A DNA stretch of 64,000 bases. Origin: Trifolium pratense (taxonomy: Eukaryota; Streptophyta; Magnoliopsida; Fabales; Fabaceae). Below are positions 33,651-46,727 of the stretch, piece after piece (positions within the stretch are counted from its first letter, which is position 1; each line of letters starts with the position of its first letter). The position numbers and the translations under genes were made by a program. The DNA lies in assembly GCF_020283565.1 (NCBI RefSeq), contig NC_060065.1, forward strand, positions 51,696,409-51,760,408, read 5' to 3'. The notes under the pieces are model-generated. The model saw nothing but the letters and a program-made list of their open reading frames with translations, was not told the DNA's origin and ran no database searches.

Positions 33651-35400
33651 TAGTTGGGTACCAATATTTTTGTACACAAAATTTAATGTCATATCTTATT
33701 TTCATATTAATTATTAAAATAATTTAAATTTTAAATCAATTTTGCCTAAAGGGTACCGATACTCAAAATTGTAAGTTGAATATCTAATATTCACCGGAAT
33801 AAATCGGTGAGACGTAAATGATCCCTTGAAGAATTGGGAAGTATTTTATTGCTTATATAACCAATTTTTATTAATTGTGTAAACTATCCACAATATTTTA
33901 AGAGTAGTTTAGAGAAAAACTAAATAATTGATAACACCCGAGGGGATTGATATTATTAAATTACTAGTATAACTTACCCGTGCTATCGCCCGGGTTAATG
34001 TTCTATGAAAAATATAGATCATTTTTTTTCACACATAAAAAATATGGATTATTAAAATTTTAATATTGTGATTTTTTTAATTATTTGTAAAATTAATTTT
34101 ATATTTAATGTAATAGTTTATTTAAATATGATAAAAGATCCAAATTTTGGAGATTTTAAGGAGAAATGACATAATGGAGAGTGATACTCCACTCCCCGTT
34201 CCCAACTCACATGTTCATATATTTGTTCTTTTATTTTCATAAAAAAAGGTCATTATGCAAAAACTAATCTAACGGTTAATATATTTGTTCTTAATCGTCA
34301 TCTCTCTCCTTTAGACATTATGCAAAAAGGCCACATTGGATTAGTAAAAATTAAAGTTCATAAGAAAGTGACACGTAGATTTGTTTCCTTAAGAAAAAAC
34401 TCTTAAACATATAAATAATAGATAATAGATAACGAAAATATTTACTAATAAAAATTTAAACGCCATACATAAAGTGTTTAAAATATTTAGTTAATAATTT
34501 TTATAAAAATTATTTCTTTTGAACATTTAAATGTATTCATGTTAAAAAAAAATAGAATAAGATGTCAAAATATTTCCTAAAATATTTCTAGCAAAGACAT
34601 TGGTGACAATATTTGCTATTTTTTTATGGATTCAAATTTTCATTGACCATCTTAATGGTCTCTTAATTATTGCGTGGCAATTTTAATGACAATATTTCAC
34701 TCTTCTTTTTCCTTTTATGAGTTCATATTTGCTTTGACTAATGTGTTTATTGACAAAATATGAATATCACGAAAATATTTACTAATAAAAAAACAAAGAC
34801 ACGTTTGCATGAGTTTGTTGCTACTCCTCTGATCACTCGTATAAAAACAGTACGTAAAAAAAAAATATTTGGGAATGGAACGTTCCATATATCCTTGCTT
34901 TAAGAAATAATTAAAAAAAATTATCTGATGTAACGATGATTTCTATGTTCCAAAAGAGACTACACCCACCAAAACTATATTAATAGGATAAAATAATTAC
35001 AATAAAATAGGGAGATTAAACATAACCCTCTCAAAATGAATAGAACATATAACTTGACACAAATGAAGTTTGTTATTAACAAAGCTATTACATAAAAACC
35101 GTGTTCTATATTATTTTTTTTTACTCAAGTAATTTCAACATCCTCTCGATCATAGTTGCGGGGATCGAACCGTGTTCCTCCTACTTCTACTAAGTACAAC
35201 GTCAATCACCAATAGACCAAACGGCCATCCGGCCATCGTAATAATATTACAGTATTATTATTATTATTATTTTTGGAGCAAATATTATTTTTTATTTAGA
35301 TATGATTTTAGACTTTTAGTTGGGATATTAGATGCTTATATATAAGCAATACTAGTGCTCCTCAGGTAAAATCGTGTGAAGCTAAAAACCCAACAACAAC
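33651..35400. other. Intergenic upstream of the DnaJ gene
   Basis: AT-rich sequence. ACTTACCCGTGCTATCGCCC near 33970 is a word common in dispersed plant repeats. A decayed SINE-like unit is at about 35140-35235 (B-box complement GGGGATCGAACCGTG). No gene seen. Confidence 0.45.
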
Positions 35401-35406
35401 ATTGAG

Positions 35407-35426
35407 TATAAATTTCTAGAACTTTC
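35407..35426 (+). promoter_or_regulatory. TATA box with adjoining heat-shock element
   Basis: TATAAAT (35407-35413) is directly followed by TTCTAGAACTTTC (35414-35426), a perfect three-unit heat-shock element (TTCnnGAAnnTTC). Heat-shock factors bind such arrays. The site is about 140 bp before the DnaJ start codon and may lie between TATA and transcription start. Confidence 0.65.
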
Positions 35427-35563
35427 CTTTCTTTTCTCATTCTGAAACCATCCAAAAATTCACCGAACAAACGAACGCCGCAGAAAACGAAGAAGACGAA
35501 AAAGGGTTACAAGAAAGTTCAGAAAAACTGACGAAGAGAAAGAGAGAAGATCAACAACCTAAC

Positions 35564-38292
35564 ATGGGTGTTGACTATTACAAGCTTTTACAGGTTGATA
35601 GGAACGCTAAAGATGATGACTTGAAGAAAGCTTACAGAAAACTTGCCATGAAATGGCATCCAGATAAAAACCCTAATAACAAGAAAGAAGCTGAAGCCAA
35701 ATTCAAGCAAATCTCAGAAGCTTATGATGTAAGTGTATTATTATAATATCATAAATCATAGTTTTTTTTAATGTTTTTAGTGGATCTTAGATGAAATTAT
35801 TAATTAAAGATTCAATTTTTATTCTTGGGTTATGCTTAAAGATTCAATTTTTATTTCTGGGTTATGCTTAAAGATTGATTTTTATTTCTGGGTTATGTTT
35901 ATTTTGTGTTAGGTTTTGAGTGATTCTCAGAAGAGAGCTGTTTATGATCAATATGGTGAAGATGGGTTAAAGGGTCAAATGCCACCACCACCTGAAGCTT
36001 CTGCTAGTGGTGGTGGAAATACTTACTATACTCATGCTGATTATCCGCATCGGTTCAGTCCTCGGAATCCTGATGATATTTTTGCTGAGTTTTTTGGTGT
36101 TTCAAGTCCCTTTAGTGGTATGATGGGAGGAATGGGAAGAGGTGGTGGTGGTGGAATGGGAGGAAGGTTTCCTAATGACCAGTTTGCTGAGGGAATATTT
36201 AGATCCTTTAGGGATGGAGGAGGAAGTGGAGGCTCTGTGAATCAAGGTCCTCCTCCCCCTCCTCGTAAGGCGCCTCCTATTGAGAACAAATTGCATTGCA
36301 CTCTTGAGGATATATATAAAGGGACTACTAAGAAGATGAAGATCACCAGAGAAGTTTTTGATGCTAATGGGTGAGTTGTTGTTTTTACTTGCCTAGTTCT
36401 TTTTTCAATGCTGTGTTTATTTGAAGTAGTTTAATTTCAGTTTGGTACATAGTGTAGCATTAGTACTACTAAGATTCATAGGTTTGAACAAAAGTGCAAA
36501 CACTTGTGGATTAACTTGAGAAATAGACTGATTGGTTTTATAGCTTGGCTGATTAGCAGTTTTGATTTGATTCATAAATGGTTATTCTTTGTGTATTGTT
36601 AGAACAACAACCGGTAACAAAAGAGAAATAGAAAATGAAAATCTCTAACAATGAGCATGACCGTTTATTTATGTAGTTCCGCACAGTGTGCCTATGTCTG
36701 CGACTATATAGCATCTGTAGTTCCGTATTATTACTTGAATGAATTAGAGTTTTCAATTTTACAAGCCATATATATAAAACTCGCTACACTCGCTCGGCTC
36801 CCCCGCTGCCCCTTGCCCGAGTATGTCTATAAGCCATACTCAACATGTTTGATTTTGCAGTGAGTATTTTGCAGATTGTAATGTATCATTCATTTATCTA
36901 TGTTTTTGTTGATTCATCTATCTTGCTGAGAATATGCTGGTAGACGTTGTAGTTGTAGTTCGGGTTGATGCAATGTTTGTGGTGCCATTTGTGTGGCATT
37001 TTTCTTTTTGTTGAAAGATGAAAAAACTACCTAGAAGTTATAGTATGCTTTGATTGATACTGCCGTTGAACATTCCTCTTGATACATTGTGAAATACTGA
37101 TGCTTCGAATTAAATTGAATCAAAATTTTAATCACCTAAGTTAGGTTTGCCTTGAGTTTTTCCTAACAGACCAATTTTTTGTTAGGGTTTACTCTCATCA
37201 AAAGTATTGCTCAGTTGTATATGCGCGATATGAAGCTATAGTTCTGTTGTTATAAATCAGTAACTATTGTTATTCTAAGTAATGAATTAAATAAACTTTA
37301 ACATTTTAATCATTAAGTGTTATTTATTGCCAGTAGGTAGCTGCTTTGAAAATTGCTCTTTCAAGAACTTGTGGTTTAATAACCATGTCGTAATGTTACA
37401 CTATAGATATGATTATACATGGCACTTTTGGGATCTAAGTAATACTCAAATTGTGATGTTTGTTAATGCTCATTCGCATCACAAAAATTGTGGATCACAT
37501 TGTGCATTTGTTATAAAGTTTGTGTGTCTGGTTTTTGAGATTATGCTAGTCCTATTTAGCCTATGAATGTAGAAGTCTTCTTCCACAGACAAACATATTG
37601 ATGAAGTATGACGCTATGATGGTTTATCCTTCTCTTGTGTAATGTTGCAATGACTTGGTGTTTGTTAAGTGGAATCAATAAATGTTGTTTTTCTAGCATT
37701 ATAGATTTTCTCTGTTAGTCTAGAATTCAAGATAAGCGGTGAATATCTGAAATTTATGCATGATATCTCTCATTATGGAATTATTAAGGCCTCTTGATGT
37801 ACAATTCCCTAATCCCTATTGATGACTTTTGTTTCATTTCCTTCTCGGTGCAGCAAAACCATGAATTTGGATGAGATCTTGACGATTAATATCAAACCTG
37901 GCTGGAAGAAGGGTACAAAGATCACCTTTCCCGAGAAGGGAAACGAACATCCTAATACTATACCTGCAGACATTGTTTTCATTGTCGAGGAAAAGCCACA
38001 CAGTGTCTTCACTCGTGAAGGAAATGATCTGATTGTTACTCAGAAGATCACCCTTGCAGAAGCCTTAACTGGTTGTACAGTGAATCTCACTACCCTTGAT
38101 GGTAGAAACTTGACTGTAGTGATCAACAATGTTGCTCATCCTGAGTATGAGGAGATTGTTCCAAGAGAAGGAATGCCGCTCCCAAAGGATCCAACAAAGA
38201 AGGGAAACTTGAGGATAAAGTTTGACATCAAATTCCCAACTCGGCTCACTGCAGAACAGAAGGCGGGAATGAAGAAACTCTTGGCTGCATAA
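35564..38292 (+). CDS. DnaJ/Hsp40 co-chaperone, class B (DNAJB-like)
   Basis: Three exons (35564-35728, 35913-36370, 37854-38292) give 353 residues. The J domain spans about 1-70, with [20 protein letters not shown] and the HPD tripeptide at 32-34, which stimulates Hsp70 ATPase. A Gly/Phe/Met-rich linker ([13 protein letters not shown]) and a proline run [10 protein letters not shown] precede the two C-terminal substrate-binding barrels ([56 protein letters not shown]). There is no CxxCxGxG zinc finger, so it is class B. No signal peptide or CaaX box is seen, so it is cytosolic or nuclear by inference. The family-typical intron positions and full length argue for a functional gene. The 1.48-kb second intron holds no recognised element. 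Confidence 0.93.
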
Positions 38293-41200
38293 AGTAAGAT
38301 ATTAATTGTGGCACAACTTTTGGGGCTAGTTTACATGAACAAAATGTATATTAGATTACCATAATCTTTGACAGGAGGCTATTGGGAAATTTGGTTATTT
38401 TTAATATAGAATATTATTATTACTCAGTATAGTGGTCTAATTTTTTGGTTGTGATATTTTGGTCTATTTTATGGTCGGTTTTGACAATGAGCTAAATTTG
38501 AGTTTTATTTATCATATTGGTATGTTCATTAAGATTTTGGGTACATGCTGAACAATATTCAAATTTATGGGATGGGCTCTCACATCATTCATGTTTTATG
38601 TATGAGAGCTTTTTTCATCTCCACAATTCTTAAAAACCGCTGCATCTGTGGATTGGTAAGTTCGGATGGGAAAAAACACAGTTTTTGTCTAGATTTACCT
38701 ATCCAGATGCAAGAAAAAACACAGTTTTTTCGCCCGGTTGTGGTTTTTCAATAAATGAGTGAAGGGTTATATTTAGCTTAGCTATGGTGCAGAAGTATTC
38801 ATCGAAGTCTAGCACGGTTCAAGACTTCTTTTCTCCATTCAATCAAAATACTCCATATGATGTTATGTTATCATGTACAGGCAGTACAACCGATATTATA
38901 TTATTGATTCTAGATCTAGAGGGAGCTGTAGATGCATCTATGGTATAGGATATTATGATGGTATTAGTTGTATATGACTGATACAACGAAACTCTTTTCA
39001 TGTATTTGTGCATGAAATAACTGGTCTATGCAAGCTTTTGTAAGGATTTTTTCAGCCATACAAACTTCTTACAAGCAAGCTTCAATAATATTAATGAAGA
39101 ACAACACTGATACGTCACATGAATGTTTCCCTACAAATTCAATTGAATATTTTCAAGAATCAATCTTGAGCCACATTTGAGTCTATGTATTCCACAAGTA
39201 CAAACATATTCCCAAAAACTTCAATCTAACCGTACCACAACGATAAATCTGAATTTATCTTCACTTAGCCATTGGATGGAAATCTACTAGTTATACCAAT
39301 GGAACATCAAACTACCGACCACAAATGTATGAGGATATCTTGTTATAAAGATAATATTGTTTTAAGCATATGGTAGCATGATATCTAATCTAGAATGTTA
39401 AAAATCTGACCAATGTCGAGCAACAAACTGTCAAGGTTGAAGTTGGTGGTAGTCTATCTGCAAATACTTCAACGCTCAAGTTAATATGAGAACGTGAAAT
39501 AAAAGTTTTTTAGGAATATAATAATTGCATACCTTAAAGTGTTGAAGGAGAACACCTTATATTGGAGTGACGATGGAGCTGCTAAGACATTGATGGGTGG
39601 CCATTATGAGATGCTGCCCAGTCAAGCGTCAGCGCCATTTAATTCCGTGAAGGCGTCACGCTTCTTAAAAGAATCTGAGGACAACCGTTATTATTTTGGA
39701 GGAGGCGATCCATTGTTCGGATGAAAGTTCCTTTGTTAAGCTTTTATACGTGAGGGACTGAGTCGACAAGACGAGCATGAGTATATCTTAGTCCCGTCAA
39801 GAACAATATCAAATACATATAATATTTCAAAACAGAGGCGTCTTTCAAATCCTAAAGTAGATTAACATAAAAAACACACTAACAATTCAACTTAATTACT
39901 GTGTTTTTTTCAACATACCTTTTGGAATAATGCAACTAACATTTCGGAATTTGTTGGTAATGTTGATCGTGAATGATTCATGAACAATAATAATAATTCA
40001 TTGTAAATTAATCTAGAGTAATCTTTTTAGGTGCAACTAAATTCAAAATTAGTTGTCCCACCATCACACAAGCTCATAGCATTTTTCAACGGTAGTGTCC
40101 TATCCATTATAGTAGTATTATGCATGTGTGAAGATTTTGACATTTTGTCACAAGAATCCTATTTTTGTTTTCAGTTTTTTTTCTCCATGATTAAGTTTTT
40201 TTGGGTAAAGTAAATTCCATTTAAGACGTATCAGGCACTAGATCTTAAGTATCACATACAACTAGAATTTTGAATGTATTAATTTTGTACCCTTTTTGAA
40301 TGTAATACACTTTTAGAATCAATCTTAAATGGAATCAAACATATATAAATTATGAATTGGATTAGACGCAGTTACTCGTCGTAGTTGTCCGATCGAAAAC
40401 TGACGGTTGAGATTGTTTATAGTGGTTTTTGTTCATGCGTAATATAAACCGTCCGATTTAAAATCAATGGTTGTGATAAATAAAACTGTGTGAAACTGTT
40501 GTATCAGTAATGAATCTTGATTCCACTTCCACAAATCATAACATACACATTCTTTAGACTAAGAAACAAAAGTAGTCCCATAATTATAAGGCCAAAAATT
40601 CAAAAAGGCAAGTAGAAAGGTGTATAATTTAGCAGTAGTTTTCTGGTATTAAGACAACCCTTGAAAGGTCCTACACATACAAAGGTTTCAAAGCTGTCTT
40701 TATACATTCAAAGGTTTCTAGCTAGTGTAGAGTTCATACTGATGATAAGAGGGTCCCCTCAATCCCACTCTGCTGAATTTGGAACCCATATCTTCCTTAT
40801 TTTCAACAACTCCTTTGTCTTTAAAGTTGACCTATATATTAGTCTCTTGGTGCATGTCTTGGACTCAAATTTCTTTGTCATTTTCGGTGATTACTATACT
40901 GTTGTTGGACATAGGTTGCATATCTTCTGGCTCATATACTTTTAATTTCAGAAATCACATTTTTATGACATACTGTATTTGCTTTATATTTTCTGTACAT
41001 TAATGAAAAATTGAACTATTCATTTTTTTTTCTCGCATACCTAGAGTAATTAGGTTCTAAACACGTCAAACACTAAATATAAACATCTTTCTTGATTAGG
41101 AATCAAAGTTTAGTTCATTATGTTTGTGAGACTAGTTTATCAGTAATAAAAAGTTGACGTCAGTTGCGTCCTAAAAGGCAAGTGCTCACCAGAGCCAGCT

Positions 41201-41420
41201 AACGAGCTCAAAGTTGAGACTAAGACTCTGAGAGAGCGTTGAAAGAGGTATTTACAGACTATCCATTAACAAGACTAACACGTTCAACAATAGAAATTGA
41301 ATTCACATTTTAGTGAAATATAAGTCAACTGTATAATCTTCATCCGACCGATTTTTGAAATTACAGACATAGTTTCTATTGCATTGCGGTATTAAATAAG
41401 GCCAAAAAGTACATACCAAA

Positions 41421-41606
41421 ATGGATTTGGATTGCCGGCTGTAGAGAAAGCACGCGGTTTCACCCTGTTTCAAATTTCGGCCGGCAATTCATGATTGGAC
41501 ACCTCAAATTAAATATTGAAAAAACAAACATTAAAAAATCTCATCCGTCAATTCATGATAGAACAGTTCAAATCGCACAGTAACTGCACCAAATCCAATT
41601 CCATAC
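41421..41606. repeat. Possible MITE with ATGGATTTGG-type ends
   Basis: AAATGGATTTGGATTGCCGG at the left and CACCAAATCCAATTCCAT at the right form an imperfect terminal inverted repeat around a GC-richer core. AATTCATGATWGRACA is repeated inside. No target duplication was established. Confidence 0.4.
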
Positions 41607-41692
41607 TATCCAAATCCATACCAGTATACTACTATAGAAAAACATGACAGTATCCAAATCCATACCAGTATACTACTAAAGAAACATGACAG
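41607..41692. repeat. 44-bp tandem duplication in HSL1-like promoter
   Basis: A unit beginning TATCCAAATCCATACCAGTA and ending AAACATGACAG occurs twice in direct succession, the second copy two bases shorter. It lies about 80-165 bp upstream of the TATA box. Confidence 0.75.
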
Positions 41693-41771
41693 TATCTGAT
41701 TGATCTAAGGAATAGAAAAAAGAAAACATGAGAACAAACATTTCCCATGTTAGTTAAGTCATTTCACCTAC

Positions 41772-41777
41772 TATATA
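41772..41777 (+). promoter_or_regulatory. Probable TATA box of the HSL1-like gene
   Basis: CTATATACCC lies 112 bp before the ATG and is a plausible TATA element. Other AT-rich words are nearby, so certainty is limited. Confidence 0.45.
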
Positions 41778-41888
41778 CCCACCACTTATACTGTTGTGAA
41801 TTAGTACTACAAACTGTCACATACAATTCAATTCAAAATATGATCTCTAAATTCTGATGAACACTCTCAGTCTCAGCAACACAAAAAC

Positions 41889-44800
41889 ATGAACTATAGC
41901 AAAATGATTGAACTATTATTCCTCATTCTCTCAATAATCTCTCCCACTCTCTCTCTCAACCAAGAAGGTCTCTTCCTTCTCCAAGCCAAACACAATCTCT
42001 CCGACCCTTCAAACTCTCTCTCCAACTGGTCTCCCCATGACTCCACTCCATGCAACTGGACTGGCATCCTCTGCAACAATCTCACAAACTCTGTCACTTC
42101 CATAAACCTCCCTAACTCCGATCTCTCCGGTCCTTTCCCGACTTCCCTCTGCCGTCTCCCTTCTCTCTCCCATCTCTCTCTCCCTAACAACAGCCTCAAC
42201 TCCACTCTCCCCACCACCATCTCCACTTGCACCACTCTTCACCATCTAGACCTCTCTTTAAACCTCTTCTCCGGCGAACTTCCAAACACTCTCTCCAATC
42301 TCCCTAACCTCAAACAACTCAACCTCTCCTTCAACAACTTCTCCGGTAAAATCCCGCCAACCTTCGGCTTTTTCCGGAGACTTCAATCTCTCTCCCTTGT
42401 TAACAATCTTCTCACCGGAAACATACCTTCTTCTCTAAGCAACGTTTCATCTCTCAAAGAACTTCACCTTGCTTACAACAATTTCTTCTCAGAAATTCCA
42501 CAAGAATTCGGAAACCTCACCAACCTTGAAATTCTATGGCTTTCCGGTTGCAATCTTGTGGGTCAAATTCCGGTTTCTCTTCGGAAACTCGTTCGTCTTC
42601 AAAACCTCGATTTATCACGGAACATGCTCAACGGAACCATACCGGAACTTATGATCTCCGGTTTAACCAGCATTGTGCAAATCGAGCTTTTCCAAAACTC
42701 ATTCTCCGGCGAGTTACCACGTGCCGGTGTATCGAATTTGACTCATTTGGAACGATTCGATGCTTCTGATAATGAGTTAACAGGAACGATTCCTGACGAG
42801 TTGTGTCGTTTGAAGAATCTGGGGTCTTTGAATTTGTACTATAATAAACTCAACGGTTCTCTGCCGGAGAGTTTAGCTTCGTCGGAGAATTTATACGAGC
42901 TTCTTCTGTTCAACAACACACTCACCGGAAAGTTACCGAGTGGCTTGGGAAACAATTCAAAGCTTCAATTGCTTGATGTTTCGTTTAATCAATTTTCCGG
43001 TGAGATTCCGGCGAGTTTATGTCGTCAGGGAAGTTTACAAGAACTGTTATTGATTCACAATTCATTTTCCGGTGAAATTCCGGCGAGTCTTGGAAACTGT
43101 GTGAGCTTAATGAGAGTTAGGTTTGGGAATAATAATCTCTCTGGTGTTGTTCCTTATGGACTTTGGGGTCTACCCCATATGTATCTACTTGAGCTTGTTG
43201 AAAATTCTCTTTCTGGGTCTATTTCTAATGCAATTTCAAGAGCAAATAATCTTTCAATTTTGTTAATTTCAGGGAATAGGTTTAATGGGTCGATTCCGGA
43301 GTCAATCGGGTTGTTGGATAATCTTGGAGAGTTTGTTGCTAGTAGGAATAGTCTTACCGGTCAAATTCCGACCGGTATGGTTAAGTTAAGCCAGTTGGGT
43401 AGGCTTGTTCTTAGAGGTAATCAATTTTCTGGCGAGATTCCTAATTGGGTTGGTGATTGGAAGAAGCTTAATGAGCTTGATTTGGCTAATAATAGGTTTG
43501 TTGGTAATATTCCAAGTGAATTAGGAACTTTGCCGGGGCTTAATTTTCTCGATCTTTCTGGTAATTTACTTTCTGGTGAAATTCCAATGGATCTGCAAAA
43601 TTTGAAGCTTGATATTTTTAATCTTTCAAATAATAAGCTTTCTGGTGAAATTCCTCCTCTTTATGCAAATGAGAATTATAGGGAAAGTTTTTTAGGAAAT
43701 ACCGATTTATGTGCTGATCTTTCGGGAATGTGTCCGAATTTGGGTGAGAAGAGTAAGAATAGGAACTTTGTTTGGGTTTTTAGGTTCATATTTGTACTTG
43801 CTGGTGTTGTTTTAATTGTTGGGGTGGCATGGTTTTACTTCAAATTCCAAAATTTCAAGAAGATTAAGAACGGTTTTCGTACATCGAAGTGGAGATCGTT
43901 CCATAAACTAGGGTTTAGCGAGTTTGAGATTGTTAAATTGATGAGTGAAGATAATGTAATAGGGAGTGGATCTTCTGGGAAGGTTTACAAAGTTGTGTTG
44001 AGTAATGGAGAGGTAGTTGCGGTGAAGAAATTATGGAGAGGAACTAAGATAGAAAGTGGAAATGTTAATGATCAAGAAAAAGATGAATTTGAAGTTGAAG
44101 TTGAAACATTAGGAAAGATTAGGCACAAGAACATTGTAAGGTTATGGTGTTGTTATAATAGTGGAGATAATAAACTCTTAGTTTATGAGTATATGCCTAA
44201 TGGAAGTTTAGATGATTTGTTGCATAGTGGTAAGAAAAACTTGTTGGATTGGCCAACAAGGCTTAAAATTGCTGTTGAGGCTGCTGAGGGACTTTCTTAT
44301 TTGCATCATGATTGTGTTGTTCCTATTGTTCATAGGGATGTAAAATCTAGCAATATTTTGTTAGATGGAGAATTTGGTGCAAAAATTGCTGATTTTGGAG
44401 TTGCTAAATTTGTTAGAGGTGTCAGCAATGGGACAGAAGAACCTATGTCTATGATTGCAGGATCTTGTGGTTACATTGCACCAGGTACTAATCATAATGC
44501 ATTCATAATTGATTTCCTTTCCTCGGATTAGGCATATTCCATATGTCATTTTCTCACATTATTATCGGTGTCGTCGTGTCAGTGTCTGTGTCGTGTCCGT
44601 GCTTCATAGTCTATTACCAAGTAATCTCAACATGCCTCAATTATATGCAAATTAATCAAGTTATAAACTAAGTGTCTTTCATTTATGTGTGCAGAATATG
44701 CTTATACTCTTAGGGTGAATGAAAAGAGTGACATTTATAGCTTTGGTGTAGTGATTTTGGAATTGGTAACTGGAAAACACCCTGTTGATCAAGAATATGG

Positions 44801-45068
44801 AGAAAAAGATTTGGTAAAATGGGTTTCTTCCAAATTGAATGAGGAAGGACATGATCAAGTGATTGATCCAACTCTTGATTCTAAGTATAAGGAAGAAATC
44901 AGCAAAGTACTCAACTTGGGGATTCTTTGCACAAGCTCACTTCCTATAAACCGTCCTTCAATGAGAAGTGTAGTGAAAATGCTGCAAGAAGTAACAACAG
45001 TTGCTAAATCAAGAAGTGGAAAATTCTCTCCTTATTATCAAGAAGTAGTCTCTGACAATGATCATTAG
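41889..45068 (+). CDS. HSL1: HAESA-like LRR receptor kinase (HSL1-like)
   Basis: Two exons (41889-44484 and 44695-45068) encode 989 residues; HAESA and HSL1 are about 1000. A signal peptide (about 1-22) precedes an N-cap with paired cysteines (TPCNWTGILC), then about 20 leucine-rich repeats, a transmembrane helix (about 627-650, FIFVLAGVVLIVGVAWFYF) and an intracellular kinase. The kinase has P-loop GSGSSGKVYK, VAVKKL lysine, HRDVKSSN (an RD kinase), DFG and GSCGYIAPE; the intron splits the APE glutamate codon. The N-terminal sequence and this single intron in the activation segment fit LRR subfamily XI near HSL1. Relatives bind IDA-family peptides with SERK co-receptors at the plasma membrane to control abscission, cell separation and stomatal patterning. 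The exact ligand here is unknown. Codon choice is C-rich in the first ~800 bp and T-rich after. Confidence 0.94.
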
Positions 45069-46541
45069 GAAGCATAGTTTAAACTAGACCTACTTGTCGC
45101 AGACACAGATACTTCGACACTGATAATAATTTGAAAATTTGAATAATTAAATGTAATCACATGTGTCGATGTTGTATTGGTGTTGGTGACTAATAAGTGT
45201 CAGACACCCAGACACAACTTTAATTTGAAGTGTCGGTATTAAATAGTCTGTTGTCATTAAACTATATAATATTTATGGAACATACCAATATTCTTAAACT
45301 ATAATATCATGAAATGTTTATATATATGCTTTGTTTTTCAGCCCATATCTACTTGTCTGCTTTTATTTGTTTGATTCAACAATGTGTCTGCTTATGGTTC
45401 TATATTGCTCTCTTCTCATCAATGCTAAGTCTTGGCATTTTTGGAATGGCTATTATATCCAAATTAATAGGCTAATATAGAATTGACTCAGAAACTGACA
45501 TTAGTATTTGGGAAGAAAATTAAATATTAGTTTGTAATTTGAAGGGGTCGTGTGTTATATTATATATCATGGCAATAAATAAACAAATTGAGGCATCAGC
45601 AAACAAAAATGCTTTAAGGCTTAGACAATGAGATACTTTTTGGAGGGCTTGTTTGTTATCATTATTGAGATTCTTTTTAGATAAAAAAAATAATTTAAAA
45701 AATTTGGCAACTTTTCCAAGTTGAGATACTTAAACCTCAAATCTCAATTTTAATATGCAACAGCGGTTAGTTATAAATTTTCATAGGTCAATGAATTTAG
45801 TACTAAATTTACTATGAAAATGCATTGACCTATGTTATTGTTTCAGTATGAATGACCAATGCATTGTTGGGGACTTGAGGCTAGTTCTATAGCATAACTG
45901 CATAAGTGACATATATAAGTTTTGCATCATCTACGGATTAGTTTCTATCGGTGAATCAATAAATCTTACGATCGAATCAAATGAGGTATGACGAACACAT
46001 TAGTCTAATGGTAACAAACACATCGTGTGTGGTGCAAAATTATTTTATATGTGCACATTAAACAAGTCTTGTTTTGGTGTTTTTCATTTTTTTTTGGAGT
46101 AAATACTTTTATGAGTAAAGAGATGAAGAAGTAAATGACTGAGTAGAATGATGTCTACTGGATAAGCCATTGATTTACTCCATAAACTATCACCTCTTTG
46201 ATTTAATCCCCAAATTATATAAATATAATAAGTAGTTCAAAAAATATATAAAATCCATTAAGTTAGAGACCAAGATTATGTTGGTGAACCTTCACACTTG
46301 AAACCTAAGGAGCAAGACATTAAAAGAGTATTTCTCACAAATAATTACCACTATTCCAAATGGAAAAGAAATAAAAATAAAAACAATTCCGACACATCAT
46401 CAATTTTGTATAGTCAGATGCTACGAGAGGAAAAATTCTCCCCACCACCACCACCACCCCCGCACACACACACTCATCCCCTCTAAAATTACACATGAAA
46501 AAAATAGTTTCGAATGGAATAAAAGAGTATTAAGATTTAAG
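45069..46541. other. HSL1-like 3' flank and intergenic DNA
   Basis: The 3' flank (45090-45240) holds GTGTCGGTGTCGTGTC-like words also seen in the HSL1-like intron (44566-44605), which are dispersed-repeat debris. A (CCA)n/(CA)n simple repeat lies at 46440-46478. No gene seen. Confidence 0.45.
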
Positions 46542-46719
46542 GAAATTTTTTCATTCCACCCACTCACTTTCTTCCCTACTCCTAGCAATTCGGAAAACGT
46601 TTTCCAAATTTTTATAGTGTAAATTTTACACTAGAAAAACAGTTCGGAATGTATTTTCCGAATTTTTTTGCGCGCTAGGGAGTAAGCGAGAAAGTGAGTG
46701 GATGGGAAGAGAAAATTTC
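46542..46719. mobile_element. MITE, 178 bp, 8-bp TSD
   Basis: Ends GAAATTTTTTCATTCCACCC / ...GGATGGGAAGAGAAAATTTC, with ~45-bp imperfectly complementary arms around CACTCACTTTCTTCCCTACT, are flanked by GATTTAAG on both sides (46534-46541, 46720-46727). A second inner inverted pair (TTCGGAAAACGTTTTCCAAA, TTCGGAATGTATTTTCCGAA) would extend the hairpin. Eight-base duplications suggest hAT; a ninth mismatched base leaves Mutator possible. Confidence 0.7.
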
Positions 46720-46727
46720 GATTTAAG

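Larger units (their letters stand above)
38293..41771. other. Intergenic between DnaJ and HSL1-like genes
   Basis: No gene is firmly supported. Two short frames stand out from the AT background. One is an ATG-initiated 54-codon frame at 38784-38948 (MVQKYSSKSSTVQDFFSPFN...). The other is an open stretch ending at 39724 (TLYWSDDGAAKTLMGGHYEM and then FLKESEDNRYYFGGGDPLFG). CAACGCTCAAGTTAATATGAG-like sequence at 39470 resembles words common in plant LTR elements, so the second is probably transposon-derived. Confidence 0.4.

Noticed and set aside
36550..36865. Antisense gene in the DnaJ second intron
   Set aside because: Frames of 67-70 codons on both strands have no domain or splice partners.
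42009..42245. Minus-strand frames opposite the HSL1-like LRR
   Set aside because: They are shadows caused by the CTC/TCC-rich codons of the sense strand.
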